Assembly: GCA_016705235.1 (NCBI GenBank)
Contig: JADIYP010000001.1
Coordinates: forward strand, 1,054,001-1,118,000
DNA length: 64,000 bases
Source of the DNA: Candidatus Leptovillus affinis
GTDB lineage: Bacteria; Chloroflexota; Anaerolineae; Promineifilales; Promineifilaceae
Reading direction: 5' to 3'
Shown: positions 7,535 to 15,623 of the stretch, piece by piece
Layout of the letters: each line of letters starts with the position of its first letter
Position numbering within the stretch: position 1 is the stretch's first letter
The notes under the pieces: generated by a model
What the model was told of the DNA's origin: nothing
The model's database searches: none
What the model saw: only the letters and a program-made list of their open reading frames with translations
Translations under genes and position numbers: made by a program

Positions 7535-8344
7535 ATGGGCGAAGATTTGCGGGCAACGGCCGTTATTCCCCAGCTAACAACGCATTGGTTGGGACGATCC
7601 TACCATTATTACGACACCATTACTTCGACAAACAGCGTTTTAAAGGACATGGTGGCTCAGGGGATACCCGCGCCGCCGGCCGGAACCATGCTTTTAGCCG
7701 ATTATCAGAGCGCCGGTCGTGGCCGGTTGGACCGCCGTTGGGAAGCCGCCCCCGGCACGTCGCTGATGCTTTCGCTGCTGTTTCGCCCGGATTGGCCGGG
7801 GCAGCAAGCGCTGTGGCTGACCATGATGGCCAGTCTGGCGGTGACAGAAGCGGCGGCCGGCCTGGTGGCCGGGCCATTGGGCATTAAGTGGCCCAACGAT
7901 GTGATGCTTTGGCAGGATGGCGAGTGGCGCAAATGGGGCGGGCTGCTGTTAGAGGGTAGCGTGGGGGAAAACGGCCGTCTGCAAACCATCGTTCTGGGCA
8001 TTGGGCTGAATGTGAACATGACCGCCGCTCAACTGCCGCAGGGCATCACCCCGGTCAGCAGCCTCTCATTGGCCGCCGGTCGGCCCATTTCGCGTGCGCA
8101 ACTGCTGGTGGATTTGCTGGCGCGATTGGAAACGTACTATGAAGCGGCGCAGGCTGGCCAGACGCCGCAGCCGGCGTGGCAGCAGCGCCTCATCACGCTG
8201 GGGCGCAAAGTTTCCGCCAGTCGTCCCGGCGAGGAGCCGTTGGTAGGCGAGGCTGTGGCTGTGGATGAATGGGGGCAATTGCTGCTGCAAACGGGCGACG
8301 GCCGTGTTCATGCCATTGCCGCCGCCGATGTTTCTTTGCGGTAA
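7535..8344 (+). CDS. birA: Biotin--[acetyl-CoA-carboxylase] ligase
   Basis: 269 residues from the ATG at 7535, which has AGAGGAG 6 bases upstream; the earlier TTG at 7517 would lie inside that ribosome site's leader. Class I biotin protein ligase: it makes biotinyl-AMP and transfers biotin to the carrier lysine of carboxylases. The biotin-binding SAGRGRLDRRW motif is at about residues 55-66, GIKWPNDVML at about 115-125, and a C-terminal SH3-like cap is formed by the last 50 residues (VGEAVAVDEWGQLLLQTGDG). There is no N-terminal helix-turn-helix, so it should not repress transcription as E. coli BirA does. The small membrane protein gene follows about 110 bases later. Confidence 0.95.
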   Translation: MGEDLRATAVIPQLTTHWLGRSYHYYDTITSTNSVLKDMVAQGIPAPPAGTMLLADYQSAGRGRLDRRWEAAPGTSLMLSLLFRPDWPGQQALWLTMMASLAVTEAAAGLVAGPLGIKWPNDVMLWQDGEWRKWGGLLLEGSVGENGRLQTIVLGIGLNVNMTAAQLPQGITPVSSLSLAAGRPISRAQLLVDLLARLETYYEAAQAGQTPQPAWQQRLITLGRKVSASRPGEEPLVGEAVAVDEWGQLLLQTGDGRVHAIAAADVSLR

Positions 8345-8455
8345 TCCAGTGAGCAGAACGGCCGTCTTCAGTCGAGTCTGCCATTGACAATTGTCATAAT
8401 GTCGGGTAGCCTTTCAGGTAGAACGTGTGGCCTATTGGATACCAGGAGAGAGACC

Positions 8456-8776
8456 ATGAGCAATGATTTTAGCAGCTTCAGCGATGATGCGTTTGATGAA
8501 AACCCCGATTGGTTAGCTGATGACGATTTCACATCGTCCCAACCTGCAATTGAAGGCGGCGATGACGAGTTTGACCAACTCCGCCGCAAAAGCGCCCGCA
8601 CCGGCTCCATGCAAGATGAAATGGAAGCCGCCGAACCTGCAACTGAAGCCACAACCGGCAAAGCGTTTGCCTGGAGCAGCTTTACCCCTGGCCAGCGCCT
8701 GGTTTTGGCCCTGCTGGTTGTGCTGGACATCGTTGCCATTGCCTTTGGCGTGATGGTGTTGACCGGCACTGTGTAA
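8456..8776 (+). CDS. Small acidic protein with one C-terminal membrane helix
   Basis: 106 residues, starting at an ATG with AGGAGAG about 5 bases upstream. Residues 1-75 are acidic and rich in Asp, Ser and Glu (DENPDWLADDDF) with no family I recognise. Residues about 80-103 (RLVLALLVVLDIVAIAFGVMV) form a single membrane helix at the extreme C-terminus, so the protein is probably tail-anchored with a cytoplasmic disordered region. It may share a transcript with birA, and a clear terminator follows at 8876-8914. Function unknown. Confidence 0.7.
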   Translation: MSNDFSSFSDDAFDENPDWLADDDFTSSQPAIEGGDDEFDQLRRKSARTGSMQDEMEAAEPATEATTGKAFAWSSFTPGQRLVLALLVVLDIVAIAFGVMVLTGTV

Positions 8777-8875
8777 GAAGTGAATTCTGTACGGCCGTAT
8801 TCCGGCGGCTGAATGGTTGGTTTTTTAAGTGTCTCGGTGGCCTAAGGCTGCCATTCACCCGACTTGCAAAATAAT

Positions 8876-8914
8876 TCAAGCCCCGCAGATGATTATCTGG
8901 CGGGGCTTTTTATT
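8876..8914 (+). terminator. Rho-independent terminator after the small membrane protein
   Basis: AAGCCCCGC pairs with GCGGGGCTT, extended by AGAT/ATCT with one bulged base, around a GATT loop, and is followed by TTTTATTTT. It is the expected end of the birA transcript. Confidence 0.85.
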
Positions 8915-8938
8915 TTACGCGCGCTATCCAATGGTGCG

Positions 8939-9001
8939 AACCCTAAGGGTTTTGCTGCACCTGCGGTCATTTCCAGAGGTCAAATAAACCCTTAGGGTTT
9001 T
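8939..9001. repeat. Dispersed AACCCTAAGGGTTT inverted pair
   Basis: AACCCTAAGGGTTTT and, 36 bases later, AAACCCTTAGGGTTTT form an inverted repeat in the convergent gap between the small membrane protein and the MFS gene. It is a single-unit relative of the 89-base tandem array at 2403-2643; only the palindromic arms are conserved, not the spacer. Confidence 0.7.
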
Positions 9002-9048
9002 GGCGCGCATCCTTAATTACTTGCTCTTGCTATCCAACAGACATTCGC

Positions 9049-10371
9049 TTATCCCCGCCGCCAAACAAACAGAGACGCCAGAAAACGGGCTGCGCCCGCG
9101 AGAAACAACGTCTCCACCAGGCCAATGCGGCCGGCAAGCACCGGGCCACCCAACGAACCAATCAAGACGGCCGCGTTAAGCGCCAGATTGTACCAGGCCA
9201 GATAAGCCGGGCGGCGGTCTTCGGGAATGCGTTCCAACAGGTAATTGGCCTGCGAACCGGAGACCAAGCCCCAGGTGATGCCGCCGACGGCCGAAACGAC
9301 GAGAAAGAGCGTTAGATCGCGGGTAACGGCCGTTAACACCGGATACAGGCTCATCCCCACCACGCCTATCACCAGGATCGCGTGTTGGCTCAGCCGCCGC
9401 GACAGGCGGCTCAACTGTGTGGAGGCCAGCAGCACCGTGCCATAAAAAACGGCGTTACCCAGGCCAATATTCTGGTCGGTGAGGCGCAGATAGTTTACCC
9501 AGTACAGCGGGAACAACGACAGCGGCAGATATTGGGCCAGATGAAAGAAAAACATGGTCAGCAAAATGAGCTGAAAGGCATGGTCGATAGTTTGCGGTTT
9601 TTCGCCTTTGGCCCTTGGTCGCCGGTTTAATAAAAAGCGCCAATCGGCAACGGCCGTGCGCATACCGCCCGACCACACCCGAACCGTACCCGGCCGGGCC
9701 AGGTCGCCCACACTTTGTCCGTGGCGAGGAACGTAACTGTCTTCGTGCAACGGCCGTATCTGCCACAGGTGGTAGCTGCTAAACACAGAGCCAATCGCGC
9801 CGATGGCAAATACCACCTGATAGCCCAACGGAAACGGCAGCGCCTCCAACAGCCAGCCGCACAACAGCGATACGGTGATAAACGTAACCGCCAGCAGCGC
9901 ATTGCGGATGCCGGTAACGTGGCTGCGCCATTCCACCGGAACCGTGGCGGCGAACATGGCGTTAAATCCCACCGCCAGGGCCGTGCCTGGGATGCTCATC
10001 AAAAAAACGAGGGCGATCAGGGCGTTGATTTGCCCCTGGGGCAGCAAGAAAAACGGCAAAAATATCCAGACGGCGTAAACCAGGCGATGGCCAACCGATG
10101 CCCAAAACACCTTCCGGCTGATTGAGCCGCGCTTTTGCAGCCAGCTTCCGGCCGGCAGCGTCACCATCAGACTGACGACGGCCGGGGCGGCGCTGAGCAG
10201 CCCTAGCTGCCAGCCGGTAGCCCCCAGGCGCGTGGCATAAACGGCCATAAAGGAAATGGCGCTGGCGTTCACCACCCCAAACCAGGCGATGTCCATGTAT
10301 AAATGAAAGAAATTCCGGCGATGCTCCACCGGAACAGAAATTGCGTGACGGCGAAATGTGATACTTGCCAT
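9049..10371 (-). CDS. Major facilitator superfamily transporter
   Basis: 440 residues with about twelve predicted membrane helices. The N-terminal half begins with FFHLYMDIAWFGVVNASAIS and WQLGLLSAAPAVVSLMVTLP, and the loop after helix 2 carries the MFS-like basic stretch WLQKRGSISRK. A cytoplasmic loop of about 50 residues rich in Arg and Pro separates the two six-helix halves. The C-terminal half carries RIPEDRRPAYLAWYNLALNA. The substrate cannot be told from sequence. The gene stands alone: its start is 164 bases from the next minus-strand gene, and its end converges on the birA operon with an inverted repeat between them. Confidence 0.88.
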   Translation of the reverse strand: MASITFRRHAISVPVEHRRNFFHLYMDIAWFGVVNASAISFMAVYATRLGATGWQLGLLSAAPAVVSLMVTLPAGSWLQKRGSISRKVFWASVGHRLVYAVWIFLPFFLLPQGQINALIALVFLMSIPGTALAVGFNAMFAATVPVEWRSHVTGIRNALLAVTFITVSLLCGWLLEALPFPLGYQVVFAIGAIGSVFSSYHLWQIRPLHEDSYVPRHGQSVGDLARPGTVRVWSGGMRTAVADWRFLLNRRPRAKGEKPQTIDHAFQLILLTMFFFHLAQYLPLSLFPLYWVNYLRLTDQNIGLGNAVFYGTVLLASTQLSRLSRRLSQHAILVIGVVGMSLYPVLTAVTRDLTLFLVVSAVGGITWGLVSGSQANYLLERIPEDRRPAYLAWYNLALNAAVLIGSLGGPVLAGRIGLVETLFLAGAARFLASLFVWRRG

Positions 10372-10535
10372 AATTTAGAAATCCTCAATTCGTGTTTAAT
10401 ACAAAACCGCTAATTATCCCCAAGTTTTGGCGCAGGGCGAAACACGATGGCTACGGGATTCGGACGTTTTGGCTCCGCAGGGGGCTGTCTGGAAGGTGTT
10501 CAAATTTTAGAAGTGGGGAAGTGGGGATGCGTGGA

Positions 10536-10778
10536 TCAGGCGAGGTGAACGGAGGAACGGCCGTCTGCCAATTCCCAGACCAGTTTATCGGCGCGCAGGA
10601 CAAGTTCGCGAACGACATCGTGGGAAGTGCCGGGCACAATAACCAGGACGTGGCGACCAGTATGATCTTGCCACTGCCGGCCCTGTTCCACAGTTTGCCA
10701 ACGGCCGTCTACGGCCATGCGCCGCACCTGGACACGGCCGTCGGCGGCAAAGGTACATTCAACGCTTATTGGAGTCAT
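10536..10778 (-). CDS. Small conserved beta-rich protein
   Basis: 80 residues starting with MTPISVECTFAADGRVQVRR. The run of alternating hydrophobic residues, a basic and aromatic centre (VDGRWQTVEQGRQWQD) and a closing YEL-type strand (ADKLVWELA) look like the short proteins of Anaerolineae that carry a WRGxWYxV-like motif (DUF6504-like). This similarity is from memory and unproven. An overlapping plus-strand frame exists at 10392-10790 but has no protein-like pattern. It could be a nucleic-acid-associated or accessory protein; no function is assigned. Confidence 0.5.
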   Translation of the reverse strand: MTPISVECTFAADGRVQVRRMAVDGRWQTVEQGRQWQDHTGRHVLVIVPGTSHDVVRELVLRADKLVWELADGRSSVHLA

Positions 10779-10856
10779 TGGTTGCTCTAGTTTAGCGGGA
10801 GTGTTGCACTGTTTAAGCGGTCTGCCCGCCTAGCCACCGGAACACAAGTTGCCTTT

Positions 10857-11642
10857 TCATTCTTCCCGCCACAGCGCGGCTAACTTGCGGTATTTTATCC
10901 ACTCATAGTAACCCATGTATAGGCTCAGGCGCAAGCCGTGCAGACCATCGCGCGCGCCATGGAGGGTTACAAAACGCCACCAAAACTGCCGCCACGGCTG
11001 CAAAACGTAATTTTGCGGTTTGGGGCGCACGCCGTTTTGCCGCAGAATGCCGGCGTCGTAGTCGGTATATGCTTGTTGTTTGGCGCGGAAGTGCGCCAGA
11101 TCGCGGTAGTTATAGTGGATGAGCGGGTTTTCCAGATGGCCGATGGCCCCATCAACCACGGCAAGTTCGTGGACGGGGCGTTCGTAGTGGACACGGCCGT
11201 GTTTGAATAAGCGCAGTTGATAATCGGGAAACCAGCCCGCCCCCAGGGTTAGTTTGCCAAAGAGGTAATTGTGACGCGGCACATACCAGCCCATTTCCGG
11301 CCGTTCGGCTGCCACGCGCCGGATTTCGGCGGCCAGTTCCGGCGTGCCGCGCTCGTCGGCATCCACAAAAAAGACCCAATCGGTTTGCACATGCGCCAGG
11401 GCGGCGTTGCGCTGTTGGGCGTAATTCTGAAACGCGTTTTGCGCCGTTTCCGCGCCGGCAGCCTGGGCCAGCGCCATCGTTTCGTCCTGGCTGAACGAAT
11501 CGAAGACCACCACCCGGTCGGCCCAACGCAGGCTCTGGATGCAGGCTTGCACATGCGCCGCTTCGTTATAGGTGAGGATAACGGCCGTAATTTCCGGCCT
11601 GTTTGGCAAGTTTGGGGAGGGGCTGGGGCTAGTCGCCGTCAT
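10857..11642 (-). CDS. Family 2 glycosyltransferase (LPS-core-type, WaaE-like)
   Basis: About 261 residues from the ATG at 11642, which overlaps the upstream glycosyltransferase by 14 bases; an in-frame ATG at 11702 would add 20 low-complexity residues. GT-A fold of family GT2: EITAVILTYNEAAHV, then DRVVVFDSFSQDETMALA, then the metal-binding DADER motif (VFFVDADERGTPEL). The PRHNYLFGK and RPVHELAVVDG segments resemble lipopolysaccharide core glucosyltransferases. The C-terminal half is amphipathic (WRQFWWRFVTLHGARDGL). The product is probably a membrane-associated sugar transferase for glycolipid or surface polysaccharide. It follows another GT2 gene in the same transcript. Confidence 0.88.
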   Translation of the reverse strand: MTATSPSPSPNLPNRPEITAVILTYNEAAHVQACIQSLRWADRVVVFDSFSQDETMALAQAAGAETAQNAFQNYAQQRNAALAHVQTDWVFFVDADERGTPELAAEIRRVAAERPEMGWYVPRHNYLFGKLTLGAGWFPDYQLRLFKHGRVHYERPVHELAVVDGAIGHLENPLIHYNYRDLAHFRAKQQAYTDYDAGILRQNGVRPKPQNYVLQPWRQFWWRFVTLHGARDGLHGLRLSLYMGYYEWIKYRKLAALWREE

Positions 11643-12579
11643 GGTTGAAGTGGACGGCCGTGGGACCGGAATGGTTGGTCCAGATGTGGATGACTTCTTC
11701 ATATGCTTGTTTCAGGTGGGGGTCGGTGGTTTTGGCCGCTTTTTGGCTCATGCCCATTTTTACGAGATGGGTCGCCAGGGCTTTGCGCCAACGGCCGTGA
11801 TGCGAAGCATATAACTGCGCCCGGCTGCGCCACAAATTAATGATCGATTGGGCGGGCACTTGCTTGGTGCTTTCGCCGCCAAAGTGGACGATTTCCGCCG
11901 CCGGAACTGCGTAGATGTCCCAGCCGCCTTCACGGATGCGCCAGCTCCAGTCGATTTCTTCGCAGTACATGTGGTAGGTTTCGTCGAAACCGCCGGTGGC
12001 AGCGGCTACGCTGGCGCGCACCATCATCGACGCGCCTAAGGGGTGGTCGATGGTAAAGGGTTTGTGGTTGGGGTGGAAGAGGTGGCGGCTGTAACGGCCG
12101 TTTAGGCGGCTGTCGTACAGGCGGTTGGGCATGGGAAATAAATCAAACGTAAGCTGCGTAATGCCGGGGAAATAGAAGGCGCTGTGCTGGAAACGGCCGT
12201 CTCGATACACCAGGCGCGCGCCGGCCATGCCGGCATTCGGCCGTTCATCCAAACATTGCACCAGGTGTGACAATGCGCCCTGGCGCAGCATCGTGTCGGG
12301 GTTTAGTAAAAAATAATAGCGCGGCTCCAAGGGCGCGGCGTCAGCCATGGCCTGGTTGTTGGCGGCGCCAAAGCCCACATTATGCTCATTGGCGATCAGA
12401 TGAATCTGCGGGAATAGGCTTTGCAGCAGTTCAACCGTGCCGTCGGTGGAGTTATTATCAACCACCCAAACTTCGGCTCGCAGCCGGGTGCGCACAATTT
12501 CTTTATGCACCGAACGCAAACAATCGACCAGATAGTCGCGTACGTTCCAGCTAACGATAATGATGGCCACGTCTAGCAT
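11629..12579 (-). CDS. Family 2 glycosyltransferase (rhamnosyltransferase-like)
   Basis: 316 residues. The GT-A start DVAIIIVSWNVRDYLVDCL is followed by VWVVDNNSTDGTVEL, NVGFGAANNQAM and the catalytic NPDT motif (YYFLLNPDTMLRQG). Then comes the acceptor-region signature PLGASMMVRASVAAATGGFD followed by YCEEIDWSWRIREGG. This combination is typical of dTDP-rhamnosyltransferases and related polysaccharide enzymes that act at the cytoplasmic face. The C-terminal 70 residues are helical and basic. It overlaps the next glycosyltransferase by 14 bases, so the pair is probably translationally coupled. Confidence 0.9.
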   Translation of the reverse strand: MLDVAIIIVSWNVRDYLVDCLRSVHKEIVRTRLRAEVWVVDNNSTDGTVELLQSLFPQIHLIANEHNVGFGAANNQAMADAAPLEPRYYFLLNPDTMLRQGALSHLVQCLDERPNAGMAGARLVYRDGRFQHSAFYFPGITQLTFDLFPMPNRLYDSRLNGRYSRHLFHPNHKPFTIDHPLGASMMVRASVAAATGGFDETYHMYCEEIDWSWRIREGGWDIYAVPAAEIVHFGGESTKQVPAQSIINLWRSRAQLYASHHGRWRKALATHLVKMGMSQKAAKTTDPHLKQAYEEVIHIWTNHSGPTAVHFNHDGD

Positions 12580-12631
12580 ACGGTTGGCTTTCTCTTGGCG
12601 TTCTGAACGCCGTTGGTCATGGTTAGCGCGG

Positions 12632-13813
12632 TCATTCTTCGGCGAATACTCCAGCGGTAATCATGTCGCGGATGGGAGTGTATTGATCGTTGCTTGCCGG
12701 TTCCAGGCCGCGCCAATCATAAAAATCGCTGGCGCAGACAGATGTGGCGCACGCTTCCGAGGTGGCAAACGTTTGCAGTTCGCTGATGACCTGCCGGGCC
12801 AGCGCCAGCGGAAAATCACGGCCGAAAGCGACAGTTTCGTTGGGTATTTGCGGGGTCAGGGCCACAATGCGCGTCTGGTTATAAATCTCCGGTTGAATAT
12901 CGAAAATACCGGCGCGCGCATCGCGCAACCGGTAACCGCCAAATTCCGGCTCGGCAATGACCAGCACATAACCGATGGGGCTGCGTTCGGGCGCGATGCC
13001 CAACTGCCGCCAAATTTCGGCGGCGTCTACGCCGTATTGCCACAGGCGTTCTTCGTAGGGCAAGATGGGCGGCGTGTATGTGCCAACGGCGAAATCGACG
13101 TCGCCATCAAACACGGCCAGCATGGCGCTGTTGTCGCCGGGCACTTCAATCATTTCGGCGATTTGGACACCGGCGTTTTGCAGCATGGTTTCGACGGCTT
13201 TGGCGTTGGGCAGGCTGTTGGCGTTGGGCACAGCGCCTCGTTTGCCGGCCAGATCGGCCAGGGTGAGGATGCCGCTGTCGCGGCGGGCGACGATCATGCC
13301 TGCCTGCCAGCTCAGGCCATCGGGGTGAACGGCGATGTTGCCGGGTTGGACGCCGCACCGCGTATTGGCCTGTACCAGACCTAAAGGCGATAAGACGCCG
13401 ATGGTGTCGGCGGGGGCGGTACACATCAGTTCGATGAGAGCTTCTTCGCTGTCGGCGACGCCGACTACAAATTCCAGACCGGTGGCTTCAGCCAGGGCGT
13501 CGGCCAATACCTGCCCACGGGTCATGATGACGGCCGTGCTGCTGGCCGACGAAAAGAGTAATTGTATCGGGCGTTGTTCTGTGCCCAGGGGTGATTTGGT
13601 GACTTCGATGGGGATTTCTTGCACAACTTCGGTGGTGACAAGGCGGGTGACTTCGATTTGCATGGGGGAGGGGGTGGGAACGGCCGTTCCTTCCTCTTGA
13701 CTCACCGGCGTGTTTTCGACCAGGCGAGTAACTTCCACTTCTAATACCTGGGGCTGGCAGGCTGCCAGAATTATGAGGAGCAGTCCAGCCCCTATAAACC
13801 ATCGTATCGCCAT
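12632..13813 (-). CDS. Lipoprotein, phosphonate/phosphate-type ABC substrate-binding protein (PhnD-like)
   Basis: 393 residues from the ATG at 13813, with AGGAAAG upstream. A signal peptide with lipobox (LLLIILAACQPQ) is followed by a linker with repeated EVTRLV words, common in Chloroflexota lipoproteins. The binding domain then begins at QRPIQLLFSSASS. Recognisable parts are GQVLADALAEATGLEFVVGV, the TADTIGVLSP-type segment, LADLAGKRGAVPNANS and VFDGDVDFAVGTYTPP, matching the PhnD/THI5-like fold. No permease or ATPase genes are adjacent, so it is an orphan binding protein or serves a transporter elsewhere. The ligand is unknown. Confidence 0.82.
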   Translation of the reverse strand: MAIRWFIGAGLLLIILAACQPQVLEVEVTRLVENTPVSQEEGTAVPTPSPMQIEVTRLVTTEVVQEIPIEVTKSPLGTEQRPIQLLFSSASSTAVIMTRGQVLADALAEATGLEFVVGVADSEEALIELMCTAPADTIGVLSPLGLVQANTRCGVQPGNIAVHPDGLSWQAGMIVARRDSGILTLADLAGKRGAVPNANSLPNAKAVETMLQNAGVQIAEMIEVPGDNSAMLAVFDGDVDFAVGTYTPPILPYEERLWQYGVDAAEIWRQLGIAPERSPIGYVLVIAEPEFGGYRLRDARAGIFDIQPEIYNQTRIVALTPQIPNETVAFGRDFPLALARQVISELQTFATSEACATSVCASDFYDWRGLEPASNDQYTPIRDMITAGVFAEE

Positions 13814-14021
13814 CAAATCGCTTTCCTGTCCTTGCTTTAGGCGGCCAAAGCCGCTTTGGGCGGCCAAAGCCCCACAACCCAGGTATCTATATTTCTGAGC
13901 GAATTTTAGTTTACCTTGACGGCCGTTCGCCTGCCACCGATGCTAACCTGCTGCTTAGATGACATTAAGGGAACCCGGCTGACGGTGCAGGGAGACCTGG
14001 TATCTTGGGATAAGATGGAAA

Positions 14022-15359
14022 TTATTGTTCCGGTTTCATGGGGATTTCGCGGGGTTCGCAGGTGGGCATGTTGGCGGCGTCGGGAATATCCACCAGGATA
14101 GCCTGCGGGTCTACGCGATTGTTGAATTCGGTGATGGCGACATCTTCGTGGATGAGGCCGGCCCACACGGGCTGCGGGTTGCGGTTGCCAAACACATCCA
14201 CCAGCCGGATGCCGCCGGTGACGACGGCGCGCGCGCCGGGCATGAGATAGGTGTAATCGCCGATTTGTTCCAGATCGTCGGGGCCGCCGACGGCCCAGCG
14301 GTAGGGGTAGTTGCTCAGTTCGTTTTCGTAGCCGATGGCGGCGCGCCAGGCGCCGGATTCGGTGTGCCAGCCGAGGGTGTTGTAGTTCCAGTCGGAGTCG
14401 TAGACGGTTCCGGGGGCGGGTCCGGTGGTGCGGATGGGGGTGTTGCCGTAGTTCTCGATGGTCATGGTGAAGTAGAGGGTGTCGCAGATGGCTACGGCCG
14501 TTGTGTTAAAGCGCAGCGTCTCGCCGGAGGGTGGGGCAAAGATGTCGGCGCGGGGCACGCCGCCATAAGCGATGGTCAGCTCGTTGGCAACGCGCACTTT
14601 TTGCCCTTCGGCGTCTTCGGCGATGGCGATGATGGGGTATGTGCCATCGGCGGGCGGCGTTTCGCCGTTGTCTACGCCGGCTTCGTAGTCGTAGATGTGG
14701 CGGCCGGGCATGCCTGCCGGTATGTCGCGCTCCAGTTCGGCGATGGGCAGTTCCAGGCCATTGGGCGTGAGTAAAAAGACGCGCACGGTGGCTTCTTTGG
14801 TCTGGTAAAACTGAATCTGGATACGGTCGTCGATGCCGTCGCGGTTGGGGGTGAAGGTGGCGCGGTCGAGGGAAAAGTCGCGTAGTTCGGGCAGGGCGGC
14901 GTCGGCGTCGGCGATGGTGAGCTGGCCTTGTTGGGTTTCGGTACGGCCGTTTGTATCGGTTGCCTCAATCGTCCAGGTGTAGGTTCCGTTTTGCAGCAGG
15001 CGAGCGAGCACCTCGCCGGTAACGGTTTCGTCGGGCAGGGCATACCCATCGACTACGCCGCTGAACAGAACGTTGTATTCGCCTGCGCCGCGCTCTTTAT
15101 CCTGGCGAAAATAGAAGCGGTCGCCGGTCTGATTTTCTAAATAGATGGAGACAGTAGCGTTGTCGGATAATTCGTATTGGATGCGGGTGGCGTCGGTGTC
15201 GCCATCGGCGTTGGGGGTGATGGTGTTATGCTGCACGCTGACGTTGCGCAGCAGGCTGCTGTCGCCATTGAGCAAGCGCCAACCGATGGCTACGGCCGTT
15301 AGCACCACAATCAGGGCGATGAGGCCCACAATAAATGGGAAACTTTTATTTTCACGCAT
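14022..15359 (-). CDS. Membrane-anchored surface protein with FlgD-like Ig domains
   Basis: 445 residues. An N-terminal membrane anchor (FPFIVGLIALIVVLTAVAIG) is followed by extracellular beta domains. Two FlgD-like Ig repeats are seen, each with the TPNxDGxxD signature: ITPNADGDTDATRIQYEL near residue 47 and FTPNRDGIDDRIQIQF near 170. The second is followed by a FlgD-like closing segment (DGTYPIIAIAEDAEG). The C-terminal third (about 280-445) is a further beta domain rich in Gly, Tyr and Trp (YDSDWNYNTLGWHTESG) that I do not recognise. The role is probably structural or adhesive at the cell surface. It is followed by the PhnD-like lipoprotein gene after a 200-base gap. Confidence 0.75.
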   Translation of the reverse strand: MRENKSFPFIVGLIALIVVLTAVAIGWRLLNGDSSLLRNVSVQHNTITPNADGDTDATRIQYELSDNATVSIYLENQTGDRFYFRQDKERGAGEYNVLFSGVVDGYALPDETVTGEVLARLLQNGTYTWTIEATDTNGRTETQQGQLTIADADAALPELRDFSLDRATFTPNRDGIDDRIQIQFYQTKEATVRVFLLTPNGLELPIAELERDIPAGMPGRHIYDYEAGVDNGETPPADGTYPIIAIAEDAEGQKVRVANELTIAYGGVPRADIFAPPSGETLRFNTTAVAICDTLYFTMTIENYGNTPIRTTGPAPGTVYDSDWNYNTLGWHTESGAWRAAIGYENELSNYPYRWAVGGPDDLEQIGDYTYLMPGARAVVTGGIRLVDVFGNRNPQPVWAGLIHEDVAITEFNNRVDPQAILVDIPDAANMPTCEPREIPMKPEQ

Positions 15360-15424
15360 AGTGGGGCAAGTTTACCAAAGCCGCCCATGCCGGGCGAGGG
15401 GCGATCCACCGACGAATGGCCTAT

Positions 15425-15620
15425 GGGATTGGGGACTGGGAGAGGGGGAGGCTGGGAGATTGGAGCACAATCCTGATTGACTGATAAACCTTATCTAACA
15501 GCGGAGAGCGCGGAGAGCGTGGAGTTTGTACCAGAGAAAACCTCCGCGTCCTCTGCGCCCTCCGCGGTAAAATTCTGAGATTTGTCAGTCAATCTCCAGT
15601 CTCCAATCTCTAATCTTCAG
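15425..15620. repeat. Cluster of intergenic inverted repeats
   Basis: The gap 15360-15623 has no gene. It holds a hairpin made of GCGGAGAGCGCGGAGAGC (about 15499-15520) against CTCCGCGTCCTCTGCGCCC (about 15542-15565), flanked by GAGACTGG/GGAGATTGG words around 15436-15465 and their complements CAATCTCCAGTCTCCAATC around 15592-15610. The whole can fold on itself as a nested stem. The second pair belongs to the same word family as the in-frame insertion at 48021-48075. Confidence 0.6.
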
Positions 15621-15623
15621 TTA

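Noticed and set aside
10392..10790. 132-codon plus-strand frame
   Set aside because: It overlaps the better-supported minus-strand small gene at 10536-10778 and lacks protein-like composition.
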